NCBI GenBank assembly: GCA_005884745.1
Contig: VAZU01000062.1
Coordinates: 1 to 11,464 of the forward strand
Source: Alphaproteobacteria bacterium
GTDB lineage: Bacteria; Pseudomonadota; Alphaproteobacteria; Rhizobiales; Xanthobacteraceae
Reading direction: 5' to 3'
Length of the DNA stretch: 11,464 bases
In this document: piece by piece, positions 1-5,201 of the stretch
Position numbering within the stretch: position 1 is the stretch's first letter
Layout: every line of letters starts with the position of its first letter
Notes under the pieces: model-generated
Told to the model about the DNA's origin: nothing
The model's input: the letters and a program-made list of their open reading frames with translations, nothing else
The model's database searches: none
Made by a program: the position numbers and the translations under genes

Positions 1-564
1 GTAAGTCAACTCTACGGCCATTTGGGCGGCAAGCGGCTGGAGCTGCTGCACGAGCTGGTACCCACGGCGTCCCTGATAGGCATACTCTCGAATCCCAGGA
101 ACCCGAATGCCGCGAGTCATCTGAAAGATGTGCAAGGGACCGCAACTGCCCTCGGCCAGCAGACCCTTGCCTGCAGCGCCAGTACCGAAGCTGAAATCGA
201 TGGCGCTTTTGCTGCTCTTGCCAAGCAGCAGGCTCGTGCGCTCCTTGTCGCCGACGATCCGTTTTTCACCCACAGTCACGCGCAAATCATCGGACTGGCC
301 GACCGCGGATCGGTGCCTGCGATGTACTATGCTCGCGAGTTTGCGGCAGCCGGCGGTCTGATCAGCTATGGCAGCAGTGCTAGAGCCAGCTATCGCGAGG
401 CTGGAATCTATGTCGGGAAAATATTGAAGGGCAGCACGCCGGCCGACCTCCCCGTCATCCAGCCGACCAAATTCGAGCTGGTCATCAATCTCAAGACCGC
501 CAAGACGCTCGGCCTCAATGTTCCCCCGACGCTGCTCGCCCGCGCCGACGAGGTGATCGAATGA
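1..564 (+). CDS. ABC transporter substrate-binding protein, 3' part (ABC_sub_bind family)
   Basis: C-terminal 187 codons of a periplasmic binding protein of the ABC_sub_bind (TrpX-like) type. The reading frame is open from base 1, so the gene begins outside the window; the TTG at 22 is an internal codon, not a start. The visible part starts just before the KRLELLHELVP segment, which in this family follows a glycine-rich N-terminal lobe. The second lobe carries ADDPFF, a YYAREF motif and the GGLISYG turn. The tail, with FELVINLKTAKTLGL and then PPTLLARADEVIE, is the usual family ending. Proteins of this group feed small organic ligands to ABC permeases, but the ligand cannot be read from sequence. 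No permease or ATPase gene follows, so partners, if adjacent, lie upstream. It is 53 bases ahead of the next gene. Family confident, ligand unknown. Confidence 0.9.
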   Translation, partial: VSQLYGHLGGKRLELLHELVPTASLIGILSNPRNPNAASHLKDVQGTATALGQQTLACSASTEAEIDGAFAALAKQQARALLVADDPFFTHSHAQIIGLADRGSVPAMYYAREFAAAGGLISYGSSARASYREAGIYVGKILKGSTPADLPVIQPTKFELVINLKTAKTLGLNVPPTLLARADEVIE

Positions 565-617
565 GGCGGCGGGAGTGTCGGCGTTTGTAACCAAGAACGT
601 CAAATCGGGAGGAGATC

Positions 618-1724
618 GTGAGCATTGACAGAACCTTGTTCTACCTCGTCGCGGCGGTTTCGCTTGCCCCCGCAATGCTCGGTCTAGCCCCCGCGCTGGC
701 CGAGGACGCGCCGAAATTCCAGGTCGAGCCGTTCTGGCCCAAACCGCTGCCGAAGAACTGGATCCTCGGCCAGGTCGCCGGGATCGCGGTGGCTAACGAC
801 GATCACATCTGGGTCGTGCACCGGCCTGCGACCCTCGTCGACGACGAGAAGGGCGCGATGCAGGACCCGCCCGCGACCAAATGCTGCACGCCGGCCGCCC
901 CGGTGCTCGAGTTCGACGCCGAGGGCAATCTGCTGCGCGCGTGGGGCGGTCCGGGCGAAGGCTACGACTGGCCCAAGATGGAGCACGGCATTTTCGTCGA
1001 CCAGGACGGCAACGTCTGGGTCGCGGGCAACGATCCCGGCGACCATCAGATCCTGAAGTTCACGCCCGACGGCAAGTTCCTGCAGCAGATCGGCAAGGCC
1101 GGCTCGACCGGCGGGTCGAACAGCGAGACCCAACTCGGCCGGCCCGCGCACCTGCAGATCGACGAGGCGGCGCACGAGCTCTACGTCGCCGACGGCTATC
1201 TCAACCGGCGCATCATCGTGTTCGACAGCGGGACCGGCGCCTACAAGCGCCACTGGGGCGCTTACGGCCGTCGCCCGAACGACGACAAGCAGCCGGCCTA
1301 TGACCCCAAGGCGCCGCTATCCGAGCAGTTCGCCAATCCGGTGCACTGCGTGCGGCTGAGCCACGACGGGCTCGTCTACGTGTGCGACCGCGTCAACGAC
1401 CGCATCCAGGTTTTTCGCAAAGACGGCACGTTCGTCAAGGAGTTCCGGGTCGAGCCGCAGACGCTCGCCAACGGCTCGGTCTGGGACCTGGTGCTCTCCG
1501 AAGATCCCGCGCAAAACTTCATCTTCATCGCCGACGGGGCCAACAATCAGATCGTCACGCTCAAGCGCGACAGCGGCGAGGTGCTGACGTCGTGGGGGCG
1601 CGGCGGACGCATGGCCGGGCAGTTCAAGTGGGTGCACAACATCGGCATCGATTCCAAGGGCAACCTCTACACCGCCGAGGTCGGCTTCGGCCGCCGGGCG
1701 CAGAAGTTCCGCCGCCTGGATTGA
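618..1724 (+). CDS. Exported NHL-repeat six-bladed beta-propeller protein
   Basis: A 368-residue secreted protein. The GTG start is supported by a strong ribosome site, GGGAGGAG at 608-615, two bases ahead of it. Residues 1-28 form a Sec-type signal peptide with a hydrophobic core (FYLVAAVSLAPAMLGL) and cleavage likely after APALA. The mature part holds repeated blades of the NHL/peptidylglycine-lyase-like type: GIAVANDDHIWVVHR (about 55-69), HGIFVDQDGNVWVAGN (123-138), HLQIDEAAHELYVADG (178-193), CVRLSHDGLVYVCDR (244-258) and NIGIDSKGNLYTAE (341-354), most followed by a strand such as RIQVFRKDGTF. This is a periplasmic propeller scaffold; related proteins bind peptides or sugars or act as lyases, but I cannot assign a substrate. 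An adjacent cysteine pair (89-90) lies in a proline-rich insertion in the first blade. The 53-base gap after the binding-protein gene allows co-transcription. Confidence 0.88.
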   Translation: MSIDRTLFYLVAAVSLAPAMLGLAPALAEDAPKFQVEPFWPKPLPKNWILGQVAGIAVANDDHIWVVHRPATLVDDEKGAMQDPPATKCCTPAAPVLEFDAEGNLLRAWGGPGEGYDWPKMEHGIFVDQDGNVWVAGNDPGDHQILKFTPDGKFLQQIGKAGSTGGSNSETQLGRPAHLQIDEAAHELYVADGYLNRRIIVFDSGTGAYKRHWGAYGRRPNDDKQPAYDPKAPLSEQFANPVHCVRLSHDGLVYVCDRVNDRIQVFRKDGTFVKEFRVEPQTLANGSVWDLVLSEDPAQNFIFIADGANNQIVTLKRDSGEVLTSWGRGGRMAGQFKWVHNIGIDSKGNLYTAEVGFGRRAQKFRRLD

Positions 1725-1781
1725 GATGAGTCGAGTAACAGCGGAGTGAGTTGGGAGTTTCGGCGGTCAAGCGAACTCCCA

Positions 1782-1802
1782 CCTCTCCCCGGCGGGGAGA
1801 GG
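1782..1802. repeat. Short perfect GC-rich palindrome in the intergenic gap
   Basis: Nine-base arms CCTCTCCCC (1782-1790) and GGGGAGAGG (1794-1802) around a GGC loop. It lies 58 bases past the stop of the propeller gene and before the convergent small membrane-protein gene. No T-run follows on either strand, so it is not a classic intrinsic terminator, though it could still stall RNA polymerase or protect 3' ends. Similar CTCTCCCC...GGGGAGAG units are, from memory, dispersed in Bradyrhizobium-type genomes. The rest of 1725-1901 shows nothing else I can name. Confidence 0.55.
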
Positions 1803-1901
1803 GAGCAGACTGCGGCTCGCCCACGGCCAATTGCGAACGCCGTGCGGGCAGAGGATGGCCGCTCTCCCGCCTCTTCGTGAATCTCCCGGCCCCAGCGGCG
1901 C

Positions 1902-2105
1902 TCACCGCGGCGGCGGGGTCTCGATCGGGGCGCAATTGCGCCGGCCGGATTCCAGGCAGTTCTGCAGATTGCGCAGGTCGATCAGCTTATTGACCAGCCA
2001 GATGCCCGCGATCACCAGGAGGACGGCCACCACGAGGAACAGCAGGTTGTTGCGGCTGCGCTCGCGGTCCTCGTCGGGGTCCTCGGGCGGGCGCGGCTGC
2101 TGCAT
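1902..2105 (-). CDS. Small single-span membrane protein, function unknown
   Basis: A 67-residue protein with a highly charged N-terminus rich in Pro, Asp, Glu and Arg (residues 3-18). A hydrophobic helix LLFLVVAVLLVIAGIWLV follows at about 21-38, then a short tail NLQNCLESGRRNCAPIETP with two cysteines (50 and 58, spacing C-x7-C). With the N-terminus inside, the tail would be periplasmic and the cysteines could form a disulfide. The ATG at 2103-2105 is the only in-frame candidate near the hydrophobic segment, but no clear Shine-Dalgarno sequence precedes it. The RNNLLFL...NCAPI pattern looks like small conserved proteins of Bradyrhizobium relatives, but I know no function. It lies 111 bases downstream of the next small membrane-protein gene on the same strand and may share its transcript. 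Confidence 0.72.
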   Translation of the reverse strand: MQQPRPPEDPDEDRERSRNNLLFLVVAVLLVIAGIWLVNKLIDLRNLQNCLESGRRNCAPIETPPPR

Positions 2106-2216
2106 GGCGGATCGGCAAATTTATCCATGGTGGACCGATAGGGCCCGCGGGATCCGGTTCTGTCCCGAGGCGATCCTGACCGGCGATGGATGGCCCTGGC
2201 GGAAACGCTCCGCGCG

Positions 2217-2531
2217 TCAGATCAGGCCCTGGATCCCGGCGGCGAGGCGCCTGGCCTGCCGGGCCCGGATCTCATCGAGATCGAGCGTGCAGATTACGTG
2301 CTGGCGAGTTCCCGCACGCATTCCCCATTTTTCGCAATGCGCGCTGTTTTCCGCGGCGATCTCCGCGGCCTGCCGCTGTTCCGCCGCAGCGCGGACCTGC
2401 GGCGCCTTTTGAATCATTGCGACAGCAACCACCGCCAGGGCGCCGCAAACGCCCCAAAACGCCATGCGAAGCACTTCGCCGGCAATTTGAGGCCGGCGCT
2501 TCTGTCCGGCCGAGCCGAGTTGCGTTGACAC
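2217..2531 (-). CDS. Small membrane-anchored protein with cysteine pair, function unknown
   Basis: A 104-residue protein starting at GTG (2529-2531), chosen because GGAGGGGG (2537-2544) stands five bases upstream. Residues 1-22 are basic, 24-40 form one membrane helix (AFWGVCGALAVVAVAMI), and 43-62 are an Ala/Gln/Arg-rich helix that may be amphipathic. The C-terminal part has C66-EKWGMRAGTRQHVI-C81 followed by TLDLDEIRARQ. The C-x14-C segment reads like a conserved module that would be periplasmic if the N-terminus is cytoplasmic. I recall similar CxKWG...C sequences in unnamed Rhizobiales proteins, with no known function. A CRP-type palindrome and a plausible extended -10 lie upstream, suggesting regulated expression. 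Confidence 0.75.
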   Translation of the reverse strand: MSTQLGSAGQKRRPQIAGEVLRMAFWGVCGALAVVAVAMIQKAPQVRAAAEQRQAAEIAAENSAHCEKWGMRAGTRQHVICTLDLDEIRARQARRLAAGIQGLI

Positions 2532-2581
2532 GAGAGCCCCCTCCGGTTGGCGAAAGCGTCGGGCATTCGCCTCGGCCCCTG

Positions 2582-2587
2582 TGTATC
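2582..2587 (-). promoter_or_regulatory. Possible extended -10 element for the 104-residue membrane protein gene
   Basis: On the minus strand the sequence reads TGT-GATACA, an extended -10-like element (the TG motif plus three of six hexamer matches). Its centre is 29 bases downstream of the centre of the CRP-type palindrome at 2606-2621, which fits class II activation, where the activator replaces a good -35. Transcription would begin near 2575, giving a leader of about 45 bases. This is an inference from spacing. Confidence 0.35.
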
Positions 2588-2605
2588 ACAATTAGCGCAA
2601 GGGTG

Positions 2606-2621
2606 TGTGACCCGGCTCACA
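2606..2621. promoter_or_regulatory. CRP/FNR-superfamily operator candidate
   Basis: TGTGACCCGGCTCACA matches the CRP consensus TGTGA-N6-TCACA at all ten defined positions. It lies about 75 bases upstream of the minus-strand gene starting at 2531 and beyond the 3' end of the DoxX gene, so the small-protein gene is the likely target. It does not match the FNR/FixK consensus TTGAT-N4-ATCAA. Nothing else recognisable is in the 262-base gap 2532-2793 except GC-rich short repeats. Confidence 0.5.
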
Positions 2622-2793
2622 GGAAGGTCGAGCGGCCGGGCGGCGCGCCATGGCCCGCCTCGCTCGGCCCCCCGGAGCAGCGGACGCCCGGCCTTGGGGC
2701 AAGCCCGGCCAATTCGAGGTCGAGCTTCCGGATTCGGGCGCCCGCCGGCCGGCTCGAGCCGAATGGTTCGAGGCAGCCGGTCGGAACGGCGTC

Positions 2794-3252
2794 TCAACTG
2801 CCGCGGCGATCGACGCTCAGCCGCCCGGGTCCCGCGGCGTAGAGCAACAGGAAACCGCCCACGATCGTCACGTTCTTCATGAAGTGGTTCATCTGATTGA
2901 CGTACATGGCCGGATCGGAAATCTCCCAGAATCGATGAGCGATGAGGGCGGCAACCAAGGTGAACCCCGCCATCAGCACTGCAGCGTAGCGGGTGCCCAG
3001 TCCGACGAGGACGCACAGCGCTCCGAAGAACTCGACGCAGGCCGCAAGCACCGCGATCGGATAGGCGCCGACCGGGACGCCGTGGCCGGCCAAATACCCG
3101 GCGAAGCCCTCGAGCCCCGTCAGCTTGTGGAAGCCGCCATTCAGGAAGATCGCGGCCATCAGCACGCGACCGAGCAGCAATACGACATCGCTGCTTACCA
3201 CCTCTCGCTCGGCAGCTGCCGTCACGTATCCATGTCTACTCGCTTCCGTCAT
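2794..3252 (-). CDS. DoxX family membrane protein
   Basis: A 152-residue integral membrane protein with the four-helix DoxX plan: helices near 22-42 (VVLLLGRVLMAAIFLNGG), 62-84, 88-106 and 125-141. Family hallmarks are LLGRVLMAAIFLNGGFHKL with F41-H42-K43 after helix 1, a glycine-rich GYLAGHGVP turn, ACVEFFGALCVLVGLGTR at helix 2, MNHFMKNVTIVGGFLLL at helix 4, and the terminal GPGRLSVDRR. The ATG at 3250-3252 is preceded at five bases by AGGGAGAGG (3258-3266 on the plus strand). DoxX proteins are tied to redox balance or to electron transfer from small thiols and quinones, but the role of this one cannot be told from sequence. A remnant of a second DoxX gene lies 364 bases upstream. Confidence 0.9.
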   Translation of the reverse strand: MTEASRHGYVTAAAEREVVSSDVVLLLGRVLMAAIFLNGGFHKLTGLEGFAGYLAGHGVPVGAYPIAVLAACVEFFGALCVLVGLGTRYAAVLMAGFTLVAALIAHRFWEISDPAMYVNQMNHFMKNVTIVGGFLLLYAAGPGRLSVDRRGS

Positions 3253-3616
3253 TCTCGCCTCTCCCTATCATGATCGTCGGCCCCGCAACGCGTCGGCATA
3301 GGAACCGAATTGGACGGCCGCATCGATCCGCACGATCACGGCATGAACGCGGGTTCGGCCAAATGGTTGCGGCAGGCGTAATATCGACGGGAGCGGCCCG
3401 ATCACGTTCTCGGGAAGAGCGATCGAGCGCTTTCCGCGCTGCGGAATCGTCCGGGGACGCGTTCGGGAGAACGTTGGCGACGATCGCCTACGGAGAGGCA
3501 ATTACGCGCGGCGGCCGACGCACCGCGCGATGAACGAGATGCCTATGGCTCCTTCCCAATCGCAGGGTTGGACATGGCTCCTCGCTAGATCCCGCCAACC
3601 GTCAACCATCCGTCCA
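3253..3616. other. Intergenic stretch without a supported gene
   Basis: 364 bases between the DoxX gene start and the DoxX remnant. Frames on both strands are short, without family motifs. The only gene-like signal is on the minus strand: GAGGAG, then ATG (3573-3575) and ten codons (MSNPAIGKEP) ending at TAG (3543-3545). This could be a tiny leader or the broken start of a lost gene. The promoter of the DoxX gene must lie here or upstream, but I cannot point to a clear -35/-10 pair. Confidence 0.5.
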
Positions 3617-3760
3617 TCAAAATTCCCTTGCGAGCAGGTGATCGAGCGAATAGCGCCCGCCCCCGCGGAAGAAGATGGCGATGCACAACAGCCACCACAG
3701 CAGCGCATACTCGATGCCGCGATTCCCCTGGCTAATTTTGCCTGTTTGATTGGGGCGGGC
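3617..3760 (-). pseudogene. Remnant of a second DoxX gene (C-terminal end only)
   Basis: Read on the minus strand, the 47 codons after the Nramp stop end in TGA at 3617-3619. They encode a DoxX-type C-terminus: GIEYALLWWLLCIAIFF (one membrane helix), then RGGGRYSLDHLLAREF. The GGGRYSLD plus REF ending is typical of DoxX proteins and matches, in weaker form, GPGRLSVDRR of the intact neighbour at 2794. The N-terminal three helices are missing; the Nramp gene occupies that position. There is no start codon with a ribosome site, so it is unlikely to be translated on its own. It is in the same frame as the Nramp gene with only the TAA at 3761-3763 between them, so readthrough would add a helix, which I think unlikely. 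It is best read as a deletion or insertion scar. Confidence 0.68.
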
Positions 3761-5014
3761 TTAACCCCACAAGCCGAGCACCCCGGAATACAACCCGAAA
3801 ATCACCGCCGCGGCAATCACGACCGCGACGATAAGAGCATAGGCCCCCTTGAGACGATACGGGTTCGGCAGTCGTCGCGCCAGCAGGTAGAGGAAGCCGA
3901 GCACGATCGGCAGCAACAGCGCGTTCATCACCTGCACGCCGACGCTCAGACTCACCAGATTGACCCCGGAGACGATCAGCAGCGCCCCGGCGATCAGGGT
4001 GGCGGTGTAGATGCCGTAGAACCACGGCGCTTCCGCAGGCTCGTGCTCGAGCGAATGTTTTACGCCCAGGACCTCGCTCAGCGTGCGCGCCGCGGTGAGC
4101 GTGACCACGATGGTGGCCACTATCGCCGATCCCGACAGGCCCAGGCCGAACAGCAGCTTGCCGGTGGTTTCGCCGAGATAGGGCGTGATCGCCTCCGCGA
4201 TCTGCTGCACGCTGTCGAGCGCGCCGGTCTGCGTCTTGCCAGCGAGCGTCGCCGCGGTGGCGACCAGCACTGCCGCCATGATGACCTGGGTCAGGACCGC
4301 GCCGATGCCGGTGTCGAGCCGCGCCGCCGGCAGATCCGCGATCGTGAGCTTCTTCTCCACCACCGCGGACTGCTGATAGAACACCATCCAGGGCATGATC
4401 ACGGCGCCGATATTGGCGGCGACCAGATAGAGATATTTCGGTTCCTGCCACGGGATCTCCACCGACCCGGCCGCCAGCGCCGTCATGCTGGGCCCGGCCT
4501 CGAGCGCCACCGCCAGGAACACCAGCTCGAAGGCGCCGACCACGATCGCGATGCGCTCCACGGCCAGATAGGAGCCGCGATAGGCCATGATGATGAGCGC
4601 CGCCACCACCAGCACCATGGTGATCGGCGCCGGAACTCCCATCAGCAGCCCGACGCCGGCAAGCCCGCTCAATTCGCTGAGCAGCGCGCCCACGCAGGCG
4701 AGCACCAGCGTCGCAACCGAGAGCCAGGCCCAGCCGCGGCCGAAATGATCGCGGATCAGCTCGGCGTGGCCCTTGCCGCTGACGATGCCGAGCCGCACCG
4801 TGAGCTCCTGCACGATGTAGAGGATCGGCACCAGGATGAGCTGCAACAGCAGCAGGCGATAGCCCCATTCCGCCCCGCTCTGAGCGGCGGTGATGACGCT
4901 GCCGGCGTCGGTGTCGGCCAGCATCACCACAAGACCAGGTCCGGCCACCGCGGTGAAGCGACGCCAGCTGAAATAATGCATGGGCTCCGGCGAGACGGCG
5001 GTCGAACTTTTCAT
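3761..5014 (-). CDS. Nramp (SLC11) family divalent metal transporter, atypical metal-site motifs
   Basis: About 417 residues from the ATG at 5012-5014, with some eleven membrane helices. Family marks in order: AGPGLVVMLADTDAGS (24-39) in helix 1, QSGAEWGYRLLL, QELTVRLGIVSGKGHAELIRD (69-89), helix-6 region GAVIMPWMVFYQQSAVVEK (203-221) and the C-terminal LARRLPNPYRLKG. The canonical DPGN of MntH proteins aligns to DAGS (36-39), and the helix-6 MPH aligns to MPW (207-209). This places it in the Nramp-related branch rather than classic MntH; Met207, the soft-metal ligand, is kept. Substrate could be Mn, Fe or another divalent cation. The start is uncertain: the frame is open to a TTG at 5134 and has ATGs at 5068, 5056, 5050 and 4981, none with a strong ribosome site. 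The basic, helix-free extension argues against the longest form. An Irr-box-like palindrome lies upstream. Confidence 0.88.
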   Translation of the reverse strand: MKSSTAVSPEPMHYFSWRRFTAVAGPGLVVMLADTDAGSVITAAQSGAEWGYRLLLLQLILVPILYIVQELTVRLGIVSGKGHAELIRDHFGRGWAWLSVATLVLACVGALLSELSGLAGVGLLMGVPAPITMVLVVAALIIMAYRGSYLAVERIAIVVGAFELVFLAVALEAGPSMTALAAGSVEIPWQEPKYLYLVAANIGAVIMPWMVFYQQSAVVEKKLTIADLPAARLDTGIGAVLTQVIMAAVLVATAATLAGKTQTGALDSVQQIAEAITPYLGETTGKLLFGLGLSGSAIVATIVVTLTAARTLSEVLGVKHSLEHEPAEAPWFYGIYTATLIAGALLIVSGVNLVSLSVGVQVMNALLLPIVLGFLYLLARRLPNPYRLKGAYALIVAVVIAAAVIFGLYSGVLGLWG

Positions 5015-5121
5015 GCGAGCAGCGGTCGCTTTGTCCTTGCGTGGGCGCATCGACATTCGTGGAGACATCCGCCGATCCGTTCGCGGAGATACACGTAAGC
5101 CTCGGCGGCTCCAATCACAAA

Positions 5122-5150
5122 TGAGGAACCTCAAACTAGAATGATTCTAG
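5122..5150 (-). promoter_or_regulatory. Operator region with two palindromes upstream of the Nramp gene (Irr-box-like)
   Basis: CTAGAATGATTCTAG at 5136-5150 is a perfect palindrome around one central base. Its core TAGAA-N3-TTCTA agrees with my recollection of the Irr iron-control element of Rhizobiales (TTTAGAA-N3-TTCTAAA type), though the flanking T/A steps are not kept. On the minus strand it contains TAGAAT (5144-5149), a five-of-six -10 match, so a bound repressor could block initiation there; no good -35 is present at 17-18 bases. A second near-palindrome, TGAGG-AA-CCTCA, abuts it at 5122-5133. Together they lie 108-136 bases ahead of the chosen Nramp start. Confidence 0.45.
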
Positions 5151-5201
5151 GCTGGTTTTCGAAGGTTGCGATGCAATTGAATCGTCGCGAGCAGGACATG
5201 C

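Noticed and set aside
2650..3273. A 207-codon plus-strand frame opposite the DoxX gene
   Set aside because: The minus-strand frame has four membrane helices, DoxX motifs and a strong ribosome site; the plus frame has none of these.
3530..5098. A 522-codon open frame on the plus strand opposite the Nramp gene
   Set aside because: Low-complexity composition rich in His, Gln, Asp and Arg, no recognisable domain, and it lies over a clear membrane transporter; a composition artefact.
5015..5134. N-terminal extension of the Nramp protein from TTG at 5134
   Set aside because: It adds 40 basic residues without family similarity and would put the start next to the palindromic operator with no ribosome site.
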